From Venturia oleaginea (Eukaryota; Ascomycota; Dothideomycetes; Venturiales; Venturiaceae): a stretch of DNA of 64,000 nucleotides. The translations under genes were made by a program, and so were the position numbers. The notes beneath the pieces were generated by a model. The model saw nothing but the letters and a program-made list of their open reading frames with translations. It did not search any database and had not been told where the DNA came from. Location of the stretch: the NCBI GenBank assembly GCA_013176395.1, contig JABMLP010000016.1:124001-188000 (forward strand). Reading direction: 5' to 3'. Positions 44,550 to 54,741 of this stretch are shown piece after piece. Position 1 is the stretch's first letter; each line of letters begins with the position of its first letter.

Positions 44550-45679
44550 ATGGAGGTTGATACACCATTGCCTCAGACTGTCGAGCAGCAGGACCCGGAT
44601 GAGAGCATGAACTCGACCATCACGCAGTCCACAATACAGGCACTGCCGGAATACCACAATACCTTCACTCAAAGCGCCAGCGCCAGCGACAGACCGCAAA
44701 CCTCCTATTCCGATACTGGCTTCTCACGCCCCTATTCTAACTCCCAATCTCAAGTCTTCCCGAACGTCTCAGACGCAGATACCCCTCCTCGCTACGCACA
44801 CATGCAGTCCTCGTCGAAGCCTTCGTCAAGACCGCCGTCGGCAATGTCAGGCACCTCGCAGCATGACAGAGGCTATGACAACAGGCAATATCAAGATCAA
44901 GCCTACCAGCAGCAAAGGACCCAGGATCAAGAGTCCAAGACGCCCAAGGTCATAATAAAGGTCGGCATGGTTGGAGATGCGCAAATTGGCAAGACCAGCC
45001 TAATGGTGAAATACGTCGAGGGCAGCTGGGACGAAGACTACATCCAGACGCTAGGTATGTTTTGGCTGCAAGGGGTTCGGCCACAAGTTTTGGCTAACAA
45101 AGCTCAGGTGTCAATTTCATGGAAAAGACGATATCCATCCGCAACACCGAAGTCACCTTCTCGATCTGGGATCTGGGTGGACAACGAGAATTTGTGAACA
45201 TGCTACCCCTCGTATGCAACGACGCTGTTGCCATTTTATTCATGTTCGATCTCACGCGTAAGAGCACGCTCAATTCAATCAAAGAGTGGTACCGACAAGG
45301 TCGTGGCTTCAACAAGACCGCCATTCCCTTCTTAGTTGGAACGAAATACGACACGTTTGTCAATTTTCCGCGAGAAGAGCAGGAGGAAATCTCAAATCAG
45401 GTTTGTGGTTCCAGGCCAGACGATGATCATAGGCTGACAAAACCACAGGCGAAACGATTTGCCAAGGCGATGAAGGCAAGCTTGATCTTCAGCAGCACGA
45501 GCCACAGCATCAACGTGCAAAAGGTGAGCTAATTATCAGAACTCCCAAGTTGCAGTCTACTGACAATGCGCAACTAGATTTTCAAGATTGTTCTCTCCAA
45601 AGCCTTCGACCTACGGTGCACGATTCCTGAGATAGAACACGTTGGCGAGCCTCTTTTGCTCTACCAGTCCATTAGCTGA
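44550..45679 (+). CDS. spg1: septation-initiation GTPase Spg1/Tem1
   Basis: Four exons (44550-45054, 45108-45400, 45449-45523, 45578-45679) give 324 residues. An N-terminal extension of about 130 residues, Ser/Gln-rich and probably disordered, precedes the Ras-like domain: P-loop GDAQIGKTSLMVKYVEGSW (about residue 142), EDYIQTLGVNFMEKTISIRN, switch II WDLGGQREFVNMLPLVC, and the G4 box VGTKYDTF, where Thr replaces the usual Asn as is typical of Spg1/Tem1. The end is EIEHVGEPLLLYQSIS. There is no C-terminal prenylation cysteine, also typical. It triggers the septation-initiation (mitotic-exit) kinase cascade at the spindle pole body. All introns have standard ends. Confidence 0.95.
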
Positions 45680-46559
45680 GCTGTATGCTGCTTAAAGCGT
45701 TGGACATACTCTTGACCGCAATTGGAACGAGCAAGATTTTAGCATACCACCTCGATCCAGGCGATTTGGTGCAAACGAAACGACGTATGGACCACGACTT
45801 TCCTTCTCACAATTTTCTTTTGTATTAATGTAAACACACAATCAGTGAGCGGCATTGAACGGCGAACCGGGAGGATTTTTTTGGTCGGCTTGATTGTGTG
45901 TAATTGGCGCTGTTGGACTACCGCCATTTTTGGGCTGAGCCTAATAACCTGAAAATGGAAATGGAAAACCTTGGTGGGTGGACTTTTGGAACGGATCGGT
46001 GGTCTGAAAACATATTTTGGTCAGTTGGCCGCCTAAGAGTAATGTGCTGATAGAAACTGTGTGTCATCCTAGTGTCAATACTCAATGAAATACTGACATG
46101 TCCACTGCGGATGTAATGCCTTAAGGTAACATTAATCTGGTGTGAAACTTCAGGTCTGAGAGCATTACTAAACTTTAATGTTATGCTTTTGTTGATGTGG
46201 CCAATCCTGATGAAGTACATTCTCGCCTTTAGCACATACGCATAATTACCGAGCATCTGTGTCCCTGGTGGGAGTGCAGAGGTTTTGAGAGTTGAGTTCC
46301 TGGAGCATCGGAGGCTTCTCTCGATTCGAGGCTGACTTCAAAAATATTCTTGCTGCAGGCAGGATGGGGCTCAGTATACACCGCATTGCTCAAAGAAGTC
46401 ACGGCTGGACTATAGAAAGTTTTGCTGTTACTACTTCGAGACTCGCTCTCACGGGCAGCAAGGATATAGCAAGGATAGCGGGTGTGACTTCAGTCGTACC
46501 ATACGGTACAGCAATTGGAACGATCATCAAGATCATGCCCGACAGGAAGTCCCTTCATC
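45680..46559. other. intergenic, nothing recognised
   Basis: 3' flank of spg1 and the presumed promoter side of the HET relic. Frames are short and motif-free. Confidence 0.45.
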
Positions 46560-47613
46560 ATGGCCGACTACACCTATCAGCCTCTGGGTCACGACGTAAA
46601 CAATCAGTTCCTGATCTTGGTATGACATTGAGCACCGACTATGATAAATACAGCTGTCCTCCCTACTTTTCATCATAACAGCGGGGCTGCCCATCATCTG
46701 CCCCTCGCGATGACCACCTATCGTTCATTGGACGTACTCAGCTCGAGGTCGATATTGATAGTTTCCTGGCAAATTTCACTGCCAGGATTGTCTGAATTCA
46801 TTGATCTATATTCAGAGTTAAGGGACCAAATCCAACGGAACCTTCGGTCTTGAGACAATTTGGACGTCCAATCCCGCTCATCATGACTGCGTAGGTTTAT
46901 CAATCTCTGCTGCACGACGATAGCACCCGAGTTCTGGTCCTGGAGCCTGTGCATCACGAAGGCGGACCTATCGTCGTCACGACGAACGACGACTTTCGGA
47001 GCTCCCCCATTACGAAGCGGTATCATACACTTGGGGCGAACCAGAACCAAGCCATAAAACACTCATCAATGGTAAGATGACCAGTGTCCAAGAAACTCTG
47101 TTCCATACTTTGTACCAGTTCCGGACGAGTACATGCGACCGACCTCTGCGGGCGGACGCCCTTTGTATCGATCAACGGAACCTTGAGGAATGGAAGCAGC
47201 AAGTTCGGCAAATGAAAGAAGTCTACCAATCATCAAAGCTCACGTCAGTGTGGCTCGACAACTCGACTGAAGCCGACGGCATCTCTCTGAACCTCTTGAA
47301 GCAAATTGAGATGTCTTTCAGACAGGTTTACCATCGGACCAAAAATGGACCGAATGCCTCTTATAATATTGCTGGATCCTGAGAACTTCTCCAACAAATG
47401 GGCGTTTTGATAGCCTTCTTTTCCAAAAGTTGCTTTGAACGGATCTGGGAGGTGCAGGTATATTCCCTATTTTCCAAAGTTTTGAAAGACTCGGGCCGCA
47501 TTCCTATATCCCTCCTGTCTCTTGACAAGCTAGTTGACGCAGCTTGTGCAGCATTTCTAAGGGTGACCCACGAGCAAATGATGATTACTTGGCCGTGCGG
47601 TCAATACATCTAG
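46560..47613 (+). pseudogene. heterokaryon-incompatibility (HET) domain pseudogene
   Basis: Pieces of one HET protein appear in order but in different frames. From ATG 46560: MADYTYQPLGHDVNNQFLIL, then a possible intron start. At about 46,925-46,985: RVLVLEPVHHEGGPIVV. In another frame at about 47,010: HYEAVSYTWGEPEP, the first HET block. From about 47,140: LRADALCIDQRNLEEWKQQV and MKEVYQSSKLTSVWLDN, the second block. After a stop at 47380-47382, ALIAFFSKSCFERIWEVQ-like sequence matches the third block. HET proteins trigger non-self recognition cell death when hyphae fuse. At least one frameshift and one stop interrupt the domain, so it is very likely non-functional. Confidence 0.75.
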
Positions 47614-47888
47614 AATGCCCGGCTTCTTCGGATGTCCCGTGAAGTGCTCAAACTTTTGAGTGTGAGTTTGGTCTTGGAGGAGCTGAGCGTTCTAGCTCGG
47701 GGAGAATTCAAAGAAGTAGATGAAACAGGTCGAATATATGCATTATTGGAAGGATGGCGAAGCGATGGTTTGGGAGGGAATTGAGTGAGAGGATATACGA
47801 TCGGCGTAAGAAAGCTAGAAGGACCCTAACCATTCCATCCGCGATTCAACTTCAAAGCTGCCAAAACCAAAATCACTTCCGACAGCCT

Positions 47889-48040
47889 AATACCATATTA
47901 GCTGTCGAAAGTAACAATCGGTACATGGATTATTTTTTGTACGAATTTCGTCTATGCGTATGAGTGCCATGTTTCTGCTGACAAAATTAATTAATGCCAC
48001 CCCTGCAACAATTGTTACTTTCGACAGTTAATACGGTATT
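47889..48040. repeat. 30-bp inverted repeats 92 bp apart (possible MITE)
   Basis: 47889-47918 and 48011-48040 are inverted copies of a 30-bp sequence (starting AATACC, containing CTGTCGAAAGTAACAAT) with two mismatches. The whole 152-bp unit is AT-rich and non-coding, as in miniature inverted-repeat transposable elements. No clear target-site duplication is visible. The transcript could also form a long hairpin. Confidence 0.7.
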
Positions 48041-48083
48041 TATCCTCCTACTTACATGGATGTATCTCGTCAGCCTTTGATCA

Positions 48084-48747
48084 TCAATCAGCAGCGTAAT
48101 CATCAGCCCCCAGTTCCGACACCCACTCATCAACCTCCCCACCTCCTCCAGGCTCTTCCTTAAAACGCCTAAGCTGATCGTCCCGCCTCCTCAAAACATT
48201 CCCGAAATCAAGCCCAAACACAAGCGCTCCCTGCCTTCTCACCTCGAACAACTCAATCGGCCAAGTATCCTCCAAGAACTTCATCCGCTCTATCCACGTC
48301 CGGGTCCCACCCTTCCTGGCGCTTCGTCACAAGCATATCCTCACAAATCCCCTTCCACGTCTCCGTCCTTCCAAAGTGTCTCGTCATTAAACCTTTTCCC
48401 GGATCAGAATACGTAGAATTCATGATTGTTGTCTTCCAAGCTGAATTCTAGGGATATCCGTTTCTCTCAAGATTGTAAAGACATCTTGTCCCCACTATCC
48501 AGTCCCCAATCAGAGCCTCGAGCGATGTCGGTACTTCGATATCGTGTCTCCCGTTCTCGTCGAGGGGAGGTATATTCGTTATGGAGATTTCGTAGTGCAT
48601 AATATCACTCCTCCTATTCCTTACAAGCCAGGTCATACACAAATATTTCTCCTTCTCGTCAGCAAGTATTTGAATTACATTCTTACCCTCCCACGCCTCT
48701 TCTGGACGTTGGAGTGCTGCTTCCGCATGGGAGTTGAAGAAGTGCAT
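48084..48747 (-). pseudogene. hypothetical gene in three frames, probably broken
   Basis: From the ATG at 48747 a frame reads MHFFNSHAEAALQRPEEAWE and continues through NVIQILADEKEKYLCMTWLV to a stop at 48448-48450. Protein-like sequence continues in a second frame (MNSTYSDPGKGLMTRHFGRT, about 48,246-48,422) and a third (MKFLEDTWPIELFEVRRQGA, ending ELGADDYAAD at 48084). The three parts look like one acidic, charged protein of about 210 residues. No intron ends reconcile the frames. I recognise no family. Confidence 0.4.
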
Positions 48748-50209
48748 CCTCGAAACCCCATCACCCTTCACCTTCTCAGTACACCTTATTCACTCACTCA
48801 TGCAGTGCTAATAAAAAAAGCAAAAGATCCTAATTGAACCAGAAAATATCTACGACGCAACCCCAAATGGTACTCGATCCGGGCAAGGAGGTAATTCAGA
48901 ATGAGAAGGAAACGACGAGACTACAACTCCATGAAAGCTATGTGCTATACAGAAGTCTGGCATACGAAAGAGTTATCCCATTACGACACATCTCATGAAA
49001 CCAGGCCACCCTCATATACCCGGGAGCATCATATACCCAGGATGAGGCTCCACGTTGTCCCGATTGTGGGACTGCTGTTGGCGAGCAAGCAAGGACAGCC
49101 CGTCTAAAACAATGACTTTCATACAGGTCCTCTTTGTTCATGGAGATGTAAGCGAATACATGCGGCCTGACGTAATGATTAAGGAACTTGGAGAATTGGC
49201 ACGCGTGAAGAGACATGAGATTCTGCAAGTGCGATATTCCACGTACCTGGTGGCACGGATCCATCTGGAATCTCCAGAGACATAACTGCAAAGAGCAGTG
49301 AATGGCTTCATTTCTATTCTCATCTGGTATACCTCGATAAGCGCACAACATCACAACCTGGCATAAAGCAAGTGGATGGAAGAATTTGCTTGGCTCTCTG
49401 CTGTTATTTGAAAAACAGGGCACATCTACGAGAAACATTGGCTATGCCGCGTCTGACGGACGTCGATATTGGAGCAGGGCCGGAAGAGAGCAAAGCCTCT
49501 GCAGACGATCTGCCGTCCGGCGGCGAGGACGAGGTCTGCGGACTGTCTGAAGGCATTCGTGTTACCATATTATGATATCAGTGAACGCCGACCACCAAAG
49601 TGGGTAACCAAAGCAATTGCGATGTTGATAACCTTGTTTCTACATTTCATCGATACGCTTCCCACACAATGGATGTGTTACAATCTAGATCAAGAAAACG
49701 CAGAAGCTGATTTTTGGCAACGGAAGAGTGATGCAACGTGGCTGTCATGGCACATTTAGGAACTGTTATATTGCCGAGAGATCTGTCAGTAATTATATTA
49801 ATCTAAATTGATACATCGTTACTGTTCATTTCGATTCTGGTCAGGATCTATCAGATTACGGTTATTTATTACACCATCGGCAATCCTTTTTAGGGCTAGA
49901 CTCGGCCATTTACATGCCTTAAATAGCTTCCGAACGAGAATCAGAGTACCCCCAGCAACTACCGCCAGAATTGCGGGCGCGGGCGCGGGCGCGTAACTAT
50001 TGAACGTCCAAGTATACTACAAGAACAAGATCATAACTGACAAATGCTACAGGCCACCCTGGGTTTTGGTCTGTCACGATATCCTTACACCAAAAGCTAT
50101 GGAATTCTGATAAGAACAGGCCCTACTGTCGTTCTTTCAAAATGATTCCTCTCCGAATCTCTCAAAAACGGCCCTAAACTCTGGCACACACGAATTCCAG
50201 GGACTTGAG
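48748..50209. other. gene-poor stretch before the P450
   Basis: No supported gene. A minus-strand ATG frame of 166 codons (48938-49438) exists but has no motif and is about as long as chance would give in this window. Near 49,972 is a short GCGGGC repeat. The last 200 bases are the P450 promoter side. Confidence 0.4.
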
Positions 50210-52055
50210 ATGTTTATTTCCCCAGATTTGACAACCATACTTGCGGCAGCATGCCTTGTTGTTTCATTATTCGGAGTGCTGAGAGGCGTCCGTCGTGTCT
50301 ATCTCAGCCCACTAGCAACTTTCCCCGGACCAAGACTTGCAGCAGCGACGTATTTGTATGAGTTCTACTACACGGCGATTCGAGCGGACTGGCCTTCAAA
50401 GCTTCGCTTGCTGCATAAAACATACGGTCAGTCGCAGCTGCACCAACCATGTCCCCATACAAGTCTGACAGAAATGTCACCATAGGGCCCATTGTACGGA
50501 TTAATCCAGGCGAGTTGCACATCGTCGATCATGATTTCAACATGCAGCACTTCAAATCCAAGAACCTCGACAAAGGCAAATGGTACTATCAGCTCGCACG
50601 CAATGCCCTCGCAGGTTTACACGACTATCAAGAACACAAACAAAGGCGCACTCTAGTCGAACCGCTCTTCAATGGAGAAATGCTGAACCATTCTATTCCA
50701 ACGATCGACGAGCACATCTCAAACTTCCGTACCAGACTTGCAGATTCGGCACATGCACGTCAGCCTATGAACATGTCGCACCTTTTCTGGGCCCTCATGA
50801 ACGATGTTGTGGCTCATCACATCCTGGGCTCGAAGCTGGATGGTCTTTTGGTTGAAGATTTGAGCCTCGTGGCCAAGACGCGGAGTTACAGCGCCCTTCA
50901 TCTTGTCAGCTACTTTCGTCAATGGCCCCTTTGTCTCTTGTTTGAGATTCGGCACATACCCTTGATACGATCTATTGCACCTCTAACGGATATTGAAGAT
51001 GTGAGTTATCACGTCCTCCTTCCTGAGGATGTAGAGCAGCATTGACAAAATTACACGATAGTTGGTCAAGGCACAGACGGCACCTTTCTTTCTGCCATCG
51101 GGTGTGGACGAGAAGCCAAAGGAATGCGTGGCCGGACAACTGTATACACAGTACCCTGTTTACCGAGCCCGATGGCGACTTGCGTTCGAGTGCTCCGAGT
51201 TCATGATTTCTGGCGGTGAGGCTCTTACTTACAACGCGACTCACGTTCTGCATAATCTACTTTCACATCCAGAGTGTATGAGCAGGCTACGAGCAGAGCT
51301 ATCGACGATGAAGTCAGAATATGATCACATATGGAAGGATCCAGCGTTGGACAAATTGCCATACTTGGTAAGATGTGTCCAATCATCAAGATACTTCGAT
51401 ATCTCGCTGACTGATTGCGCAGAACGCAGTCATTGCCGAAAGCCTAAGGTAACAAACCCCTAGTGCCAAAATAACTTCCAAACAGCTGATCTCAAAATCC
51501 CAGACTCAACGACTCCGCCGCCATTCGCTTCCCACGAGAAAGTCCCGATCCAGTTCTCTACAACGGACAACTCATCCCAGCAGGAGTAAGTCTTCTCCTT
51601 CCCTTCCCTCGCCCCAACTTGCAAAAAATCAAAACTAACATCCCCAGACAACCCTAAGCATGACAGCAAGTTTCATGCACCTAGACCCCACCCTCTTCCC
51701 CTCCCCCTCAAAATTCAATCCAGACCGCTGGCTCGGCCCCGAAGCAGCCACAACGAAGAAATATTGTATAAACTGGGGTATGGGCGGTAGGACTTGTGTG
51801 GCAAGGAAGTGAGTCGTCTCTTCCCTCTGCCATACCGCACATCTGAGACTACCTATGAACTATAACTAATCATCCATACAAAATAGTCTAAGCATGAAAG
51901 TCCTGACCAAAACCATCGCTTCCCTCGTGCACGATTTCGACCTGCGTTTTTCGAGTGAGGAGGAGAGGGATGGGTGGGGGAGGGGGTATTTGAAGTTATT
52001 TCCCAAGGCCGGGATGAAGGGGTTGTGTGTTGGGGTTGAGAGGAGGTTGGAGTGA
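50210..52055 (+). CDS. cytochrome P450 monooxygenase
   Basis: Seven exons (50210-50426, 50486-51000, 51062-51367, 51423-51448, 51504-51585, 51648-51808, 51887-52055) give 491 residues, the usual size. An N-terminal membrane anchor (TTILAAACLVVSLFGVL) precedes the proline hinge LATFPGPRLAAATYLYEFYY. Then GPIVRINPGELHI, FFLPSGVDEKPKECVAGQLY, an I-helix with ISGGEALTYNATHVLHN, the ExxR motif ESLR (split by an intron), the PERF-like FNPDRWLG, and the haem-binding loop NWGMGGRTCVARNLS with the cysteine ligand. Layout resembles the trichodiene-oxygenase-like P450s of ascomycetes; substrate unknown. Oddities: W replaces the usual Phe and Ala the last Gly of FxxGxRxCxG. No other biosynthetic gene is adjacent. 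Confidence 0.9.
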
Positions 52056-52140
52056 GGGTGGGTGGTTGGAGTGAGGGTGGGTGGTTGGAGTGAGGGTGGG
52101 TGGTTGGAGTGAGGGTGGGTGGTTGGAGTGAGTGAGGTGG
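52047..52140. repeat. 19-bp tandem repeat covering the P450 stop codon
   Basis: The unit TTGGAGTGAGGGTGGGTGG is repeated five times, the last partly. The first copy contains the final codons and stop of the P450 (Leu-Glu-stop), so the repeat arose from, or runs into, the coding end. The remaining copies lie in the 3' untranslated region. Confidence 0.9.
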
Positions 52141-54440
52141 TTTTGCTGGGAGGGGCTTTTGGGATGTTTATACTAGAGAGGAGGGGGGAGGGAACGATGT
52201 ATGAGGAATAACGATTCTTGTTTAGAATAAAATGAACGCTTTTTGCGCGGGTTGTTTGTAGAATGTTCTGTGTTGTTGATGGGGTGCGGTGCGGTGAGTT
52301 TTTGTTTTGTTGTGGTTGGGTTGCATGATATTGTGTATTGAATGCGTTCAGAGGCGGGAAAGATGGAAATTATAAATGATTATCGGGATGAGTGGTGGAT
52401 TGCCTCGTATTCATCGCAGCCACAGACGCACAATGTGCATGGGATGGATGTGTCTGATAGGTTTCTTTCTTTTCGCTCAGCTGATATATAGTACTTGTCC
52501 TACACTACAAAGCACGAAGTGGGGAAATAGTAGCTTCCACACACATTCTCGGTCATTGCCAGTAAAACGTAAATAAAACGTGCCAAAGGAATAAATCAAG
52601 ACAACTCTAGCACAAACCCCAAGAGTTCTCCATTGCATCTCATCTATATCCTAACCTCACCGTCCCGCCACGCCCCTTGAATCGCAAAAAAGCCATCAAC
52701 GATCAATATGTTCTTCTCATCGGGTCATTCCTTGATATCCCTGGTATTCTTGCTTTTCTATTCGCACTAGAATACTTACTACCTTTCTCTCACTTTCTCG
52801 CCTTCCTCATCGCCAAGAACGGAAATTGTCCCTACCAGTCCAACTCCCCCCTTTCACATCTATGCGATCCTCGTTCTGGGCCTCGTTTACCCCCTTATCT
52901 ACTGAATTCTAGAGTTTACGGGTGTACTGAGGGCCAGGAGAAATATTTCTGACATGTCGGCTGTTTGTGAGGTGCTTGCTTGGGGGGCTTGGGTCTGTAG
53001 ACTTAGGAGGAATGTAAAGGGAGAAGTTGAAATTGGAGTAAGAGGGTGTGGGTTTGATACGGATGGATTGGTGAAGGCGGAGGGGACTTAGTTCTGGTTT
53101 TAAGTTTGGGTTTTCTCTGATCAGTTTTGAGGCCGTGAATTTTGGAGGGGGTATACGAGAAGGAGACGGTGATTTGGTTTGTCATCGTTGGGCAGAGTTT
53201 TTTTTTCTTTTTGCTCGAGGAGTGTTTGTGCTTAGATTTATTGGTTTGGTATGTATGGGCTGCGACAAAGAGTGACTCAAGTGGTAGGTTCTTATGAAAT
53301 AGACTTCTTCAGTACAAGATGTATTTCGGAGGGACCCTTCTTTCCTAGGTTGTTAGAGATCTATCGATGCCGACCTTGAATACAGAAACTCGTGGAGTAA
53401 AGCGGTACGTGGTAGTACTAGCGGCGAATTCAGTATATCTTCATTCACTCTTTCTGCAACTTACCCTGACTTTGCAATTGTGATATCCGCTTCGGTTTCA
53501 CTCTTTATATTTGTTTCCTATTCTATGGATGTTGATTGTTCAAAAGGATGTAAAAGATGGTTGAACGGTGCGTTGACGCGAGTGTTCAAAGAGTTACAAC
53601 CCGAGGAAGCCGTTATGCGAACGGTCTTCAGGTAACGTGTCACCGCATAATGTTCGCTGCGCAATGCAACAAAGACAGTGTAACTCGAGAGAACCTGGCA
53701 ACATGAGCCTAGTCTTCATCGTGGTTTTATCCTCTCCTCGTTTTCCTTTTCAGGTCCATGTACTTCATTTAACACAACCCAAGTCTTTCTTGTGAAGCGT
53801 CAAGCACTCCAGAACCCCGGAAGCAAACGGGTGATCGTATTCTCAATCCTAAGCGATTTCCAACATCTGCATGGCGTGCTCAATGGTATTTGGAATTCCG
53901 TCTGAGATTGCTCTTCAATCTGGCAGAGTAGAGTGGTACGGTATGGAGACGGAAAGAAGTCATGCCCAGAACTTATAGTGATTATTATACAATGTCGCGT
54001 TGTTGTCCGTCCTGGAATGATGTCGATATACAAACCTGGGAATTAGTCATGCGGCGACAGTGTAAAGATGACATTTGATGATCCCGCAATAAAACAAGCG
54101 TGTTTCTAGAAGTCCCTAATGTAATGTTCGTCGGAAGGCCTAACCGTATTCATACCATCACGTGTGTAGATAAGGAATGTCCTTATTGGAGTAAGCTTTT
54201 ATCGGCGGCTCTTATGGGTCCGGATAGGATATTAAGGACGACAGATCTGACAGAGGGTTCGCGGTGATCATGGGCAGGATATGGCGATTCATTACGCAAG
54301 TAGGGATTATGATTGGTCAGATAGGACGCGGCGTGGAGATGCGCCCGAGACCACCATCTCGCCTTCCGCTTCCAGCAAGCTCCTCCATCGACCGGTCCCC
54401 GCTGCAGCAGTCACTGAAGGCTTCTCACGGTGGATGCTGT

Positions 54441-54509
54441 CCATCAGGCAAGTGAGATCCTGCCCATCAGGCAAGTGAGATGCTACCCATCAGCCAAATG
54501 AGAGGCTGC
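54441..54509. repeat. 23-bp direct repeat, three copies, upstream of the sedolisin
   Basis: Three copies with exact 23-bp spacing, each containing CCATCAGGCAAGTGAGAT or a close variant, lie 230-300 bases upstream of the sedolisin ATG. They could be repeated regulatory sites or simple slippage products. Confidence 0.75.
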
Positions 54510-54680
54510 TACGACCGATCAGCGCTGCGAGATAGCTGTGAAGAGCCACCGATGCTACGTTGCACCCGGTCTAAGGGCCTGCTTCGTCTGAAGTCTACCG
54601 GATGGTCCTGATGGTCAAGGTGTTCGTCACAGTTCGTGATATGGGCAGGTGTTGCCTCATCGAGCAGTCTCCAGAGTGAG

Positions 54681-54687
54681 TATATAG
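54681..54687 (+). promoter_or_regulatory. TATA box of the sedolisin gene
   Basis: TATATAG, within GAGTATATAGTATAG, is 61 bases upstream of the start codon, fitting an inducible secreted-enzyme promoter. Confidence 0.55.
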
Positions 54688-54741
54688 TATAGCTATCCTC
54701 TGCTTAGGTAGCCGGATAGATTTCCTTCTCCACCCCTCGCC

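Larger units (their letters stand above)
52141..54741. other. 2.6-kb gene-free stretch
   Basis: No gene is supported. The first part is G/T-rich on the plus strand; around 52,600-52,950 there are pyrimidine-rich runs. A 23-bp triplication and a TATA-like box near the right end are listed separately. Confidence 0.5.

Noticed and set aside
48938..49438. Minus-strand ATG frame of 166 codons
   Set aside because: No motif, no splice context, and a length about as expected by chance once or twice in 64 kb.
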